The position numbers were made by a program, and so were the translations under genes. Below are positions 12,699-25,974 of a stretch of 64,000 bases of DNA, piece by piece. The stretch is from Nomia melanderi (Eukaryota; Arthropoda; Insecta; Hymenoptera; Halictidae). Every line of letters begins with the position of its first letter. Position 1 is the stretch's first letter. The notes under the pieces were generated by a model. That model made no database searches and had not been told where the DNA came from. It was given only the letters and a program-made list of their open reading frames with translations. Location of the stretch: contig NW_027475138.1 of NCBI RefSeq assembly GCF_051020985.1, positions 1,674,001 to 1,738,000 of the forward strand, in the 5' to 3' direction.

Positions 12699-13385
12699 AG
12701 CGGGAACGACCTCGGACCACCAGGGGCCGAGAAAACTACAGTCTCATGCGGCCGGACACTCAGGGTCTGGGGAAAATCCAATATATATCTGGTGATATCT
12801 CGGGTCCTATTACAGATAAGGAAATAAATCAAAGTGAATTATCTGCAGGATGCCCTGGCGCATGAATCTGTGCAGCGGGAACGACCTCGGTCCACCAGGG
12901 GCCGAGAAAACCACCGTCTCATGGGGCTGGACACTCAGGGTGAGGGAAATATCCAATATTTATCTGGTGATATCGCGGGTGCTATTACAGATAGCGCAAT
13001 AAATCAAAGTGCATTGTCTGTAGGAGGCCCTGGCGCATGAATCTGTACAGCGGAAACGACCTCGGACCACCAGGGGCCGAGAAAATTACAGATATTCGGA
13101 ATCCGTCACCCAAGGTCATGCAAAAAACCAGCATATATCTGGTGATATCTCGGGTGCTATTACAGATAGCGCGATAAATTAAAGTGCATTGTCTCCAGGA
13201 AGCCCTGGCGCATGATTCGGTGCAGCGGGAACGACCTCGGACCACCAGGGGCCGAGAAAATCACCGTCGCATGGGGCCGGACTGTCAGGGGCAAGGAAAA
13301 ATCCAATATATATCTGGTGATATCTCGGGTGCTATTACAGATAGCGCAATAAATCAACGTGCATTGTCTGTAGGAGGCCCTGGCG
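12699..13385 (+). repeat. Four-copy block, copy 1
   Basis: Marked by CTCATGCGGCC, CGGGTCCTATTACAG, GATAAGGAAATAAATC, ATATTTATCTGG and GATATCGCGGG, ending in a type-B monomer. It recurs at 16899-17585, and its left half again near 25100 and 29825. Confidence 0.85.
13023..13197 (+). repeat. Type-B monomer 3
   Basis: Block at 13086-13132, subtype ending GTCATGCAAAAAACCAGC. The left end is an ordinary GCGCATGAATC start, so this unit is recombinant for the linked left markers. Confidence 0.92.
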
Positions 13386-13907
13386 CATGAATCTGTGCAG
13401 CGGGATCGACCTCGGACCACCGGGGGCCGAGAAAATCACCGTCTCATTGGGCCGGACTGTCAGGGTCAGGGAAAAATCCAATATATATCTGGTGATATCT
13501 CGTGTGCTATTAGAGATAGCGAAATAAATCAAAGTGCATTGTCTGCAGGAGGCCCTGGCGCATAAATCTGTGCCGCGAGAACCACCTCGGACCACCAGGG
13601 GCCGAGAAAACCACCGTCTCATGGGGCCGGACACTCAGGGTCAGGGGAAAATCCAATATATATCTGGTGATATCTCGGGTGCTATTAAAGATAGCGCAAT
13701 AAATCATAGTGCATTGTCTGTAGGAGGCCCTGGCGCACGAATCTGTGCAGCGGGAACGACCTCGGACCACCAGGGGCCGAGAAAACCACCGTCTCATGGG
13801 GCCGGACACTCAGGGTCAGGGGAAAGTCCAATATATATCTGGTGATATCTCGGGTGCTATTAAAGATAGCGCAATAAATCATAGTGCATTGTCTGTAGGA
13901 GGCCCTG
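13377..13907 (+). repeat. Copy of 5324-5854
   Basis: Near-perfect copy in a different local context; it runs directly into the copy of 9720-10397 at 13921. Its identity across 8 kb indicates a recent event. Confidence 0.8.
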
Positions 13908-13920
13908 GCGCACGAATCTG

Positions 13921-14598
13921 TGCAGCGGGAACGACCTCGGTCCACCAGGGGCCGAGAAAACCACCGTCTCATGGGGACGGACACTCAGGGACAGGGGAAA
14001 ATCCAATATATACCTGGTGATATCTCGGGTGCTATTAGAGATAGCGCAATAAACCAAAGTGAATTATCTGCAGGAGGCCCTGGCGCATGTATCTGTGCAG
14101 CGGGAACGATCTCGGACCACCAGGGGCCAAGAAAACCACCGTCTCATGGGGCCGGACACTCAGGGTCTGGGAAAAATCAAATATATATCTGTTGATATCT
14201 CGGGTGCTATTACAGATAGCGCAATAAATCAAAGTGCATTGTCTGTAGGAGGCCCTGGCGCATGAATCTGTGCAGCGGGATCGACCTCGGACCACGAGGG
14301 ACCGAGAAAACCACCGTCTCATGGGGCCGGACACTCAGGGTCAGGGGAAAATCCAATATATATCTCGTGATATCTCGGGAGCTATTAGAGATAGCGCAAT
14401 AAATCAAAGTGCATTGTCTGTAGGAGGCCCTGGCGCATGAATCTGGCCAGCGGGAACGACCTTGGAACACGAGGGGCCGAGAAAACCACAGTCTCATGGG
14501 GCCGGACACACAGGGTCAGGGAAAAATGCAATATATATCTGGTGATATCTCGGGTGCTATTACAGATAGCGCAACAAATCAAAGTGCGTTGTTTGTAG
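13921..14598 (+). repeat. Copy of 9720-10397
   Basis: Joins at about 14598 directly to a copy of 11098-11376. Two segments that lie about 700 bp apart upstream are thus adjacent here, as expected after an intervening four-monomer deletion. Confidence 0.8.
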
Positions 14599-14876
14599 GA
14601 GGCCCTGGCGCATGCATCTGTGCAGCGGGAACTACCTCGGATCACCAGGGGCCAAGAACACCACCGTCTCATGGGGCCGGACACTCAGGGACAGGGGAAA
14701 ATCCAATATATACCTGGTGATATTTCGGGTGCTATTAGAGATAGCGCAATAAATCAAAAAGCATTGTCTGTAGGAGGCCCTGGCGCATGAATCTGGCAAG
14801 CGGGAAAGCCCTCGGACCACCACGGGCCGAGAAAACCACCGTCTCATGGGGCCGGACACTCAGGGTGAGGGAAAAA
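14598..14876 (+). repeat. Copy of 11098-11376
   Basis: Same rare variants as the upstream copy. It diverges where CAGGGTCACTG becomes CAGGGTGAGGG. Confidence 0.8.
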
Positions 14877-15310
14877 TCCAATATATATCTGGTGATATCT
14901 CGGGTGCTTTTAGAGATAGCGCAATAAACCAAATGGAATTGTCTGCAGGAAACCCTGGCGCATGAATCTGTTCAGCGGGATCGTACTCGGACCACGAGGG
15001 AACGAGAAAACCATCGACACATGGGGCCGGACTGTCAGGGTCAGGGAAAAATCCAATATATATCTGGTGATATCTCGGGTGCTATTAGAGATAGCGCAAT
15101 AAACCAAAGTGAATTATCTGCAGGAGGCACTGGTGCATGAATCTGTGCAGCGGGAACGACCTCGGACCACCAGGGGCCGATAAAACCACCGTCTCATGGG
15201 TCCGGACACTCAGGGTCAGGGGAAAATTCAATATATATCTGGTGATATCTCGTGTGCTATTACAGATAGCGCAATAAATCAAAGTGCCTGGTCTGTAGGA
15301 GGCCCTGGCG

Positions 15311-16473
15311 CATGAATCTGGCCAGCGTGAACGACCTCGGACAACCAGGGGCCGAGAAAACCACAGTCTCATGGGGCCGGACACTCAGGGTGAGGGAAAA
15401 ATCCAATATATATCTGGTGATATCTCGGGTGCTTTTAGAGATAGCGCAATAAACCAAACTGAATTGTCTGCAGGAAACCCTGGCGCATGAATCTGTTCAG
15501 CGGGATCGTACTCGGACCACGAGGGAACGAGAAAACCATCGACACATGGGGCCGGACACTCAGGGTCGGGGAAAAATCCAATATATATCTGGTGATATCT
15601 CGGGTGCTCTTACAGATACCGCACTAAACCAAACTGAATTATCTGCTGGGGGCCCTGGCGTATGAATCTGTGCAGCAGGAACGACCTCGGAACACTAGGG
15701 GCCGAGAAAACCACCGTCTCATGGGGCCGGACTGTCAGGGTCGGAGAAAAATCCATTATATATCTGGTGATATCTCGGGTGCTATTAGAGATAGCGCAAT
15801 AAACCAAAGTGAATTATCTGCAGGAGGCCCTGGCGCATGAATCTGTGCAGCGGGAACGACCTCGGACCACCACGGGCCGAGAAAACCACCGTCTCATGGG
15901 GCCGGACACTCAGGGTCAGGGAAAAATCCAATATATATCTGGTGATATCTCGGGTGCTTTTAGAGATAGCGCAATAAACCAAATGGAATTGTCTGCAGGA
16001 AACCCTGGCGCATGAATCTGTTCAGCGGGATCGTACTTGGACCACGAGGGAACGAGAAAACCATCGACACATGGGGCCGGACACTCAGGGTCGGGGAAAA
16101 ATCCAATATATATCTGGTGATATCTCGGGTGCTCTTACAGATACCGCACTAAACCAAACTGAATTATCTTCTGGGGGCCCTGGCGCATGAATCTGTGCAG
16201 CAGGAACGACCTCGGAACACTAGGGGCCGAGAAAACCACCGTCTCATGGGGCCGGACTGTCAGGGTCGGAGAAAAATCCATTATATATCTGGTGATATCT
16301 CGGGTGCTATTAGAGATCGCGCAATAAACCAAAGTGAATTATCTGCAGGAGGCCCTGGCGCATGAATCTGTGCAGCGGGAATGACCTCGGACCACCACGG
16401 GCCGAGAAAACCACCGTCTCATGGGGCCGGACACTCAGGGTCAGGGAATAATCCAATATATATCTGGTGATAT
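15311..16473 (+). repeat. 1.16 kb block shared with 23363-24525
   Basis: Covers both tandem trimers and the preceding CTGGCCAGCGTGAACG monomer. It recurs 8052 bp downstream (46 monomers plus 2 bp) with few differences. Confidence 0.85.
15473..15997 (+). repeat. 525-bp trimer HOR, 15.5 kb copy 1
   Basis: Same three-monomer unit as 11623-12147, followed immediately by a second copy. Confidence 0.85.
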
Positions 16474-16522
16474 CGCGGGTGCTATTACAGATAGCGCAAT
16501 AAATCAAAGTGCATTGTCTGTA
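15998..16522 (+). repeat. 525-bp trimer HOR, 15.5 kb copy 2
   Basis: Tandem copy of 15473-15997. A further trimer-type first monomer stands alone at 14948. Confidence 0.85.
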
Positions 16523-16898
16523 GCAGGCCCTGGCGCATGAATCTGGCCAGCGGGAACGACCTCGGACCACCAGGGGCCGAGAAAACCACAGTCTCATGGG
16601 GCCGGACACTCAGGGTCAGGGGAAAATCCAATATATATCTGGTGATATCTCGGGTGCTATTACAGATAGAGCAATAAATCAAAGTGCATTGTCTGTAGGA
16701 GGCCCTGGCGCATGAATCTGTGCAGCGGGAACAACCTCGGACCACCAGGGGCCGAGAAAACCACAGTCTCATGGGGCCGGACACTCATGGTCAGGGCATA
16801 ATCCAATATATATCTGGTGATATCTCGGGTGCTATTAGAGATAGCGCAATAAACCAAAGTGAATTATCTGCAGGAGGCCCTGGCGCATGCATCTGTGC

Positions 16899-17585
16899 AG
16901 CGGGAACGACCTCGGACCACCAGGGGCCGAGAAAACTACAGTCTCATGCGGCCGGACACTCAGGGTCTGGGGAAAATCCAATATATATCTGGTGATATCT
17001 CGGGTCCTATTACAGATAAGGAAATAAATCAAAGTGAATTATCTGCAGGATGCCCTGGCGCATGAATCTGTGCAGCGGGAACGACCTCGGTCCACCAGGG
17101 GCCGAGAAAACCACCGTCTCATGGGGCTGGACACTCAGGGTGAGGGAAATATCCAATATTTATCTGGTGATATCGCGGGTGCTATTACAGATAGCGCAAT
17201 AAATCAAAGTGCATTGTCTGTAGGAGGCCCTGGCGCATGAATCTGTACAGCGGAAACGACCTCGGACTACCAGGGGCCGAGAAAATTACAGATATTCGGA
17301 ATCCGTCACCCAAGGTCATGCAAAAAACCAGCATATATCTGGTGATATCTCGGGTGCTATTACAGATAGCACGATAAATTAAAGTGCATTGTCTCCAGGA
17401 AGCCCTGGCGCATGATTCGGTGCAGCGGGAACGACCTCGGACCACCAGGGGCCGAGAAAATCACCGTCGCATGGGGCCGGACTGTCAGGGGCAAGGAAAA
17501 ATCCAATATATATCTGGTGATATCTCGGGTGCTATAACAGATAGCGCAATAAATCAACGTGCATTGTCTGTAGGAGGCCCTGGCG
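16899..17585 (+). repeat. Four-copy block, copy 2
   Basis: Copy of 12699-13385 at an offset of 4200 bp (24 monomers), including the type-B monomer at 17223. Confidence 0.85.
17223..17397 (+). repeat. Type-B monomer 4
   Basis: Copy of monomer 3 at an offset of 4200; block at 17286-17332. Confidence 0.92.
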
Positions 17586-18214
17586 CATGAATGTGTGCAG
17601 CGGGATCGACCTCGGACCACCAGGGGCCGAGAAAGTCACCGTTTCATGGGGCCGGACTGTCTGGGTCAGGGAAAAATCCTATATATATCTGGTGATATCT
17701 CGGGTGCTATTACAGATAGCGCAATAAATCAAATTGCATTGTCTGCAGGAGGCCCTGGCGCATGAATCTGTGCAGCGGGAACGACCTCTGACCAGCAGGG
17801 GCCGAGAAAATCACCGTCTCATGAGGCCGGGCTGTCAGGGTCAGGGAAAAATGAAATATCTATCTGGTGATATCTCGGGTGCTATTAGAGATAGCGCAAT
17901 AAATCAAAGTGCATTGTCTGCAGGAGGCCCTAGCGCATGAATCTGTGCAGCGGGAACGTCCTGGGACCACCAGGGGCCGAGAAAACTACCGTCTCATAGG
18001 GCCGGACACTCAGGGTCAGGGAAAAATCCAATATATATCTGGTGATATCTCGGGTGCTATTAGAGATAGCGCAATAAATCACAGTGAATTATCTGCAGGG
18101 GGCTCTGGCGCATGAATCTGTGCAGCGGGATCGACCTCGGACCACCAGGGGCCGAGAAAACTACAGACTCATGGTGCCGGACACTCAGGGACAGGGAAAA
18201 ATCCAATATACATC

Positions 18215-19848
18215 TGGTGATATCTCGGGTGCTATTACAGATAGCGCAATAAATCAAAGTGCATTACCTGTAGGAGGCCCTGGCGCATAAATCTGTGCAG
18301 CGGGAACGTGCTCGGACCTCCAGGGGCCGAGACAACGACCGTCTCATGGGGCCGGACACTCAGGGTCAGGGTAAAATCCAATATATATCTGGTGATATCT
18401 CGGGTGCTATTACAGATAGCGCAATAAATCAACGTGCATTGTCTGTAGGAGGCCCTGGCGCATGAATCTGTTCAGCGGGAACGACCTCGGACGACCAGGG
18501 GCCGAGAAAACCACAGTCTCATGGGGCCGGACACTCAGGGTCAGGGGAAAATCCAATATATATCTGGTGATATCTCGGGTGCTATTACAGATAGTGCAAT
18601 AAATCAAAGTGCATTGTCTGTAGGAGGCCCTGGCGCATGAATCTGTGCAGCGGGAACGACCTCGGACCACCAGGGTCCGAGAAAACCACAGTCTCATGGG
18701 GCCGGACACTCAGGGTCAGGGGAAAATCCAATATATATCTGGTGATATCTCGGGTGCTATCAGAGGTAGCGCAATAAACGAAAGTGAATTATCTGCAGGA
18801 GGCCCTGGCGCATGAATCTGTGCAGCGGGAACGACCTCGGACCTCCAGGGGCCGAGACAACCACCGTCACATGGGGCCGGACACACAGGTTCAGGGAAAA
18901 AATCCAATATATATCTGGTGATATCTCGGGTGCTATTACAGATAGCGCCATAAACCAAAGTGCTTTGTCTGCGGGAGGACCTGGCGCATGAATCTGTGCA
19001 GCAGCAAAGACCTCGGAAAACCAGGGGCCGAGAAAACCACCGACACATTGGGCCGGACACTCAGGGTCAGGGAAAAATCCAATATATATCTGGTGATATC
19101 TCGGGTGCGATTACAGATAGCGCAATAAATCAAAGTGCATTGTCTGTAGGAGGCCCTGGCGCATGAATCTGGACAGCGGGAACGTCCTCGGCCCACCAGG
19201 GGCCGAGGAAACCACCGTCTCATGGGGCCGGACACTCAGGGTCAGGGAAAAATCCAATATATATCTGGTGATATCTCGGGTACTATTACAGATAGCACAA
19301 TAAATCAAAGTGCATTGTCTGTAGGAGGCCCTGGCGCATGAATCTGTGCAGCTCGAACGACCTCGGACCACCAGGGGCCGAGAAAACCACCGTCTCATGG
19401 GGCCGGACACTCAGGGACAGGGAATAATCCAATATATATCTGGTGATATCTCGGGTGCTATTAGAGATAGCGCAATAAACCAAAGTGAATTATCTGCAGG
19501 AGGCCCTGGCGCATGCATCTGTGCAGCGGGAGCGACCTCGGACAACCAGGCGCCGAGAAAACCACCGTCTCATGGGGCCGGACACTCAGGGTCAGGGGAA
19601 AATCCAATATATATCTGGTGATATCTCGGGTGCTATTAGAGATAGCGCAATAAACCAAAGTGGATTATCTTCAGGAGGCCCTGGCGCATGCATCTGTGCA
19701 GAGGGAACGACCTCGGACCACCAGGGGCCAAGAGAACCACCGTCTCATGGGGCCGGACACTCAGGGTCAGGGAAAAATCCAATATATATCTGGTGATATC
19801 TCGGGTGCTATTAGAGATAGCGCAATAAATCAAAGTGCATTGTCTGTA
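18215..19848 (+). repeat. 1.6 kb block shared with 21541-23174
   Basis: Nine to ten monomers, including the six-A insertion monomer at 18798 and CTGGACAGCGGGAACG. Relative to its copy it has an extra monomer near 18600-18775 and lacks one near 19324, so the offset goes 3326, 3151, 3326: two opposite one-monomer changes. Confidence 0.85.
18798..18973 (+). repeat. 176-bp monomer, A-run gain
   Basis: Six A instead of five in GGGAAAAAATCC near 18900; inherited by both copies of the 1.6 kb block. Confidence 0.9.
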
Positions 19849-20548
19849 GGAGGCCCTGGCGCATGAATCTGGCCAGCGGGAATGACCTCGGAACACGAGG
19901 GGCCGAGAAAACCACAGTCTCATGGGGCCGGACACACAGGGTCAGGGAAAAATGCAATATATATCTGGTGATATCTCGGGTGCCATTAGAGATAGCGCAA
20001 TAAATCAAAGTGCGTTGTCTGTAGAATGCCCTGGCGCATGAATCTGGCCAGCGGGAACGACCTCGGACCACCAGGGGCCGAGAAAACCACCGTCTCATGG
20101 GGCCGGACACTCAGGGTCAGGGGAAAATCCAATATATATCTGGTGATATCTCGGCTGCTATTAGAGATAGCGCAACAAATCAAAGTGCTTTGTCTGTAGG
20201 AGGCCCTGGGGCATGAATCTGTGCAGCTCGAACGACCTCGGACCACCAGGCGCCGAGAAAACCACCGTCTCATGTGGCCGGACACTCAGGGACAGGGAAT
20301 AATCCAATATATATCTGGTGATATCTCGGGTGCTATTAGAGATAGCGCAATAAACCAAAGTGAATTGTCTGCAGGAGGCCCTGGCGCATGCATCTGTGCA
20401 GCGGGAGCGACCTGGGACCACCAGGGGCCGAGAAAACTACCGTCTCATAGGGCCGGACACTCAGGGTCAGGGAAAAATCCAATATATATCTGGTGATATC
20501 TCGGGTGCTATTACAGATAGCGCAATAAATCAAAGTAAATAATTTGCA

Positions 20549-20723
20549 GGGAAACATGGCGCATGAATCTGTGCAGCGGGGTCGACCTCGTGCCACGAGG
20601 GACCGAGAAAATCACCGTCTCATGGGGCCGGACACTCAGGGTCAGGGAAAAATCAAATATATATCTGGTGATATCTCGGGTGCTATTAGAGATAGCGCAA
20701 TAAATCACAGTGAATTATCTGCA
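20549..20723 (+). repeat. Strongly divergent monomer with perfect palindrome
   Basis: Starts GGGAAACATGG after AAATAATTTGCA instead of the usual junction, and carries CTCGTGCCACGAG at 20587-20599: 6-bp arms around one base, the strongest inverted repeat I saw in the array. GTCGAC lies just upstream. Length is still 175 bp. Confidence 0.85.
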
Positions 20724-20898
20724 GGGGGCTCTGGCGCATGAATCTGTGCAGCGGGATCGACCTCGGACCACCAGGGGCCGAGAAAACTACAGACTCATGG
20801 TGCCGGACACTCAGGTACAGGGAAAAATCCAATATACATCTGGTGATATCTCGGGTGCTATTAGAGATAGCGCAATAAATCAATGTGCAATGTTTGTA

Positions 20899-21073
20899 GG
20901 AGGCACTGGCGAATGAATCTGTGCAGCAGGAACGACCTCGGACCACCAGGGGGCGAGAAAATTACAGATATTCGGAATCCGTCACCCAAGGTCATGCAAA
21001 AAACCAGCATATATCTGGTGATATCTCGGGTGCTATTACAGATAGCGCGATAAATCAAAGTGCATTGTCTCCC
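20899..21073 (+). repeat. Type-B monomer 5
   Basis: Block at 20962-21008, CAAAAAACCAGC subtype, with the linked GGCGAATGAATC and GCAGCAGGAACG at its left. Confidence 0.92.
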
Positions 21074-21540
21074 GGAAGCCCTGGCGCATGATTCGGTGCA
21101 GCGGGAACGACCTCGGACCACCAGGGGCCGAGAAAATCACCGTCGCATGGGGCCGGACTGTCAGGGGCAGGGAAAAATCCAATATATATCTGGTGATATC
21201 TCGGGTGCTATTACAGATAGCGCAATAAACGAAAGTGAATTATCTGCAGGAGGCCCTGGCGCATGAATCTGTGCAGCGGGAACGACCTCGGACCACCAGG
21301 GGCAGAGAAAACCACAGTCTCATGGGGCGGGACACTCAGGGTCAGGGGAAAATCCAATATATATCTGGTGATATCTCGGGTGCTATTGGAGATAGCGCAA
21401 TAAACCAAAGTGAATTATCTGCAGGAGGCCCTGGCGCATGAATCTGTGCAGCGGGAACGTCCTCGGACCTCCAGGGGCCGAGAAAACCACAGTCTCATGG
21501 GGCCGGACACTCAGGGTCAGGGGAAAATCCAATATAGATC

Positions 21541-23174
21541 TGGTGATATCTCGGGTGCTATTACAGATAGCGCAATAAATCAAAGTGCATTACCTGTAGG
21601 AGGCCCTGGCGCATGAATCTGTGCAGCGGGAACGTGCTCGGACCTCCAGGGGCCGAGACAACGACCGTCTCATGGGGCCGGACACTCAGGGTCAGGGTAA
21701 AATCCAATATATATCTGGTGATATCTCGGGTGCTATTACAGATAGCGCAATAAATCAACGTGCATTGTCTGTAGGAGGCCCTGGCGCATGAATCTGTTCA
21801 GCGGGAACGACCTCGGACGACCAGGGGCCGAGAAAACCACAGTCTCATGGGGCCGGACACTCAGGGTCAGGGGAAAATCCAATATATATCTGGTGATATC
21901 TCGGGTGCTATTACAGATAGTGCAATAAACGAAAGTGAATTATCTGCAGGAGGCCCTGGCGCATGAATCTGTGCAGCGGGAACGACCTCGGACCTCCAGG
22001 GGCCGAGACAACCACCGTCACATGGGGCCGGACACACAGGTTCAGGGAAAAAATCCAATATATATCTGGTGATATCTCGGGTGCTATTACAGATAGCGCA
22101 ATAAATCAAAGTGCTTTGTCTGCGGGAGGCCCTGGCGCATGAATCTGTGCAGCGGCAAAGACCTCGGAAAACCAGGGGCCGAGAAAACCACCGACACATT
22201 GGGCCGGACACTCAGGGTCAGGGAAAAATCCAATATATATCTGGTGATATCTCGGGTGCGATTACAGATAGCGCAATAAATCAAAGTGCATTGTCTGTAG
22301 GAGGCCCTGGCGCATGAATCTGGACAGCGGGAACGTCCTCGGCCCACCAGGGGCCGAGGAAACCACCGTCTCATGGGGCCGGACACTCAGGGTCAGGGAA
22401 AAATCCAATATATATCTGGTGATATCTCGGGTACTATTACAGATAGCACAATAAATCAAAGTGCATTGTCTGTAGGAGGCCCTGGCGCATGAATCTGTGC
22501 AGCTCGGACGACCTCGGAACACCATGGGCCGAGAAAACCACAGTCACATGGGGCCGGACACTCAGGGTCAGGGGAAAATCCAATATATATCTGGTGATAT
22601 CTAGGGTGCTATTACAGATAGCGCAATAAATCAAAGTGCATTGTCTGTAGGAGGCCCTGGCGCATGAATCTGTGCAGCTCGAACGACCTCGGACCACCAG
22701 GGGCCGAGAAAACCACCGTCTCATGGGGCCGGACACTCAGGGACAGGGAATAATCCAATATATATCTGGTGATATCTCGGGTGCTATTAGAGATAGCGCA
22801 ATAAACCAAAGTAAATTATCTGCAGGAGGCCCTGGCGCATGCATCTGTGCAGCGGGAGCGACCTCGGACAACCAGGCGCCGAGAAAACCACCGTCTCATG
22901 GGGCCGGACACTCAGGGTCAGGGGAAAATCCAATATATATCTGGTGATATCTCGGGTGCTATTAGAGATAGCGCAATAAACCAAAGTGGATTATCTTCAG
23001 GAGGCCCTGGCGCATGCATCTGTGCAGAGGGAACGACCTCGGACCACCAGGGGCCAAGAGAACCACCGTCTCATGGGGCCGGACACTCAGGGTCAGGGAA
23101 AAATCCAATATATATCTGGTGATATCTCGGGTGCTATTAGAGATAGCGCAATAAATCAAAGAGCATTGTCTGTA
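21541..23174 (+). repeat. Copy of 18215-19848
   Basis: Contains the matching six-A monomer at 21949 and an additional monomer at 22475 (CAGCTCGGACGACC with CCATGGGCC). It flows directly into the copy of 11220-12012, another recombination joint. Confidence 0.85.
21949..22124 (+). repeat. 176-bp monomer, A-run gain, duplicate
   Basis: Same six-A run as 18798-18973, confirming that the insertion predates the duplication. Confidence 0.9.
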
Positions 23175-23914
23175 GGAGGCCCTGGCGCATGAATCTGGCA
23201 AGCGGGAAACCCCTCGGACCACCACGGGCCGAGAAAACCACCGTCTCATGGGGCCGGACACTCAGGGTCACTGAAAAATCCAATATATATCTAGTGATAT
23301 CTCGGGTGCTGTTTCAGATAGCGCAATAAATCAAAGTGCCTGGTCTGTAGGAGACCCTGTCGCATGAATCTGGCCAGCGTGAACGACCTCGGACAACCAG
23401 GGGCCGAGAAAACCACAGTCTCATGGGGCCGGACACTCAGGGTGAGGGAAAAATCCAATATATATCTGGTGATATCTCGGGTGCTTTTAGAGATAGCGCA
23501 ATAAACCAAATTGAATTGTCTGCAGGAAACCCTGGCGCATGAATCTGTTCAGCGGGATCGTACTCGGACCACGAGGGAACGAGAAAACCATCGACACATG
23601 GGGCCGGACACTCAGGGTCGGGGAAAAATCCAATATATATCTGGTGATATCTCGGGTGCTCTTACAGATACCGCACTGAACCAAACTGAATTATCTGCTG
23701 GGGGCCCTGGCGTATGAATCTGTGCAGCAGGAACGACCTCGGAACACTAGGGGCCGAGAAAACCACCGTCTCATGGGGCCGGACTGTCAGGGTCGGAGAA
23801 AAATCCATTATATATCTGGTGATATCTCGGGTGCTATTAGAGATAGCGCAATAAACCAAAGTGAATTATCTGCAGGAGGCCCTGGCGCATGAATCTGTGC
23901 AGCGGGAACGACCT
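23122..23914 (+). repeat. Copy of 11220-12012
   Basis: Shares GTGCTGTTTCAGATAG and CTGGCAAGCGGG with the upstream copy. From about 23363 it also matches 15311 onward, so this stretch is a composite. Confidence 0.75.
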
Positions 23915-24525
23915 CTGACCACCACGGGCCGAGAAAACCACCGTCTCATGGGGCCGGACACTCAGGGTCAGGGAAAAATCCAATATATATCTGGTGATAT
24001 CTCGGGTGCTTTTAGAGATAGCGCAATAAACCAAATGGAATTGTCTGCAGGAAACCCTGGCGCATGAATCTGTTCAGCGGGATCGTACTCGGACCACGAG
24101 GGAACGAGAAAACCATCGACACATGGGGCCGGACACTCAGGGTCGGGGAAAAATCCAATATATATCTGGTGATATCTCGGGTGCTCTTACAGATACCGCA
24201 CTAAACCAAACTGAATTATCTGCTGGGGGCCCTGGCGCATGAATCTGTGCAGCAGGAACGACCTCGGAACACTAGGGGCCGAGAAAACCACCGTCTCATG
24301 GGGCCGGACTGTCAGGGTCGGAGAAAAATCCACTATATATCTGGTGATATCTCGGGTGCTATTAGAGATAGCGCAATAAACCAAAGTGAATTATCTGCAG
24401 GAGGCCCTGGCGCATGAATCTGTGCAGCGGGAATGACCTCGGACCACCACGGGCCGAGAAAACCACCGTCTCATGGGGCCGGACACTCAGGGTCAGGGAA
24501 TAATCCAATATATATCTGGTGATAT
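23363..24525 (+). repeat. Copy of 15311-16473 with both trimers
   Basis: Holds trimer copies at 23525-24049 and 24050-24574. Right after it, one monomer present upstream (about 16485-16660) is missing, so the offset changes from 8052 to 7877: a single-monomer deletion or insertion between the copies. Confidence 0.85.
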
Positions 24526-25414
24526 CTCGGGTGCTATTACAGATAGAGCAATAAATCAAAGTGCATTGTCTGTAGGAGGCCCTGGCGCATGAATCTGTGC
24601 AGCGGGAACAACCTCGGACCACCAGGGGCCGAGAAAACCACAGTCTCATGGGGCCGGACACTCATGGTCAGGGCATAATCCAATATATATCTGGTGATAT
24701 CTCGGGTGCTATTAGAGATAGCGCAATAAACCAAAGTGAATTATCTGCAGGAGGCCCTGGCGCATGCATCTGTGCAGCGGGAACGACCTCGGACCGCCAG
24801 GGGCCGAGAAAACCACCGTCTCATGGGCCCGGACACTCTGGGTCATTGAAAAATCCAATATATATGTGGTGATATCTCGGGTGCTATTACAGATAGCGCA
24901 ATAAATCAAAGTGCCTTGTCTGTAGGAGGCCCTGGCGCATGAATCTGTGAAGCGGGAACGACCTCGGACCACCAGGGGCCGAGAAAACCACCGTCTCATG
25001 GGGCCGGACACTCTGGGTCAGGGAAAAATCCAATATATATGTGGTGATATCTCGGGTGCTATTACAGATAGCGCAATAAATCAAAGTGCATTGTCTGTAG
25101 GAGGCCCTGGCGCATGAATCTGTGCAGCGGGAACGACCTCGGACCACCAGGGGCCGAGAAAACTACAGTCTCATGCGGCCGGACACTCAGGGTCTGGGGA
25201 AAATCCAATATATATCTGGTGATATCTCGGGTCCTATTACAGATAAGGAAATAAATCAAAGTGAATTATCTGCAAGATGCCCTGGCGCATGAATCTGTGC
25301 AGCGGGAACGACCTCGGTCCACCAGGGGCCGAGAAAACCACCGTCTCATGGGGCTGGACACTCAGGGTGAGGGAAATATCCAATATTTATCTGGTGATAT
25401 CGCGGGTGCTATTA
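24505..25414 (+). repeat. 0.9 kb block with four-copy block, copy 3
   Basis: Contains the left part of the four-copy block but switches at about 25414 to the GAGATAG allele and lacks the type-B monomer. The full stretch recurs 4725 bp (27 monomers) downstream. Confidence 0.85.
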
Positions 25415-25974
25415 GAGATAGCGCAATAAACCAAAGTGAATTATCTGCAGGAGGCCCTGCCGCATGAATCGGTGCAACGGGAACGACCTCGGACCACCAG
25501 GGGCCGAGAAAACCACAGTCTCATGGGGCCGGACACTCAGGGTCAGTGAAAAATCCGATATATATCTGGTGATATCTCGGGTGCTATTAGTGATAGCGCA
25601 ATAAACCAAAGTGAATTGTCTGCAAGAGGCCCTGGTGCATGAATCTGTGCAGCGGGAACGACCTCGGATCACCAGGGGCCGAGAAAACCACCATCTCATG
25701 GGGCCGGACACTCAGGGTCAGTGAAAAATCCGATATATATCTGGTGATATCTCGGGTGCTATTAGAGATAGCGCAATAAACCAACGTGCATTGTCTGCAG
25801 GAAGCCCTGGCGCATGATTCTGTGCAGCGGGAACGACCTCGGACCACCAGGGGCCGAGAAAATCACCGTCTCATGGGGCCGGACTGTAAGGGTCAGGGAA
25901 ATACCCAATATATATCTGGTGATATCTAGGGTGCTATTAGAGATACCGCAATAAATCAAAGTGCGTTGTCTGTA

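Larger units (their letters stand above)
20485..21245 (+). repeat. Block shared with 27661-28771
   Basis: Begins with the most divergent monomer of the window (20549), continues through a CTCATGGTGCC monomer and a type-B monomer. In the copy, about two extra monomers lie between these parts, raising the offset from 7176 to 7526. Confidence 0.8.
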
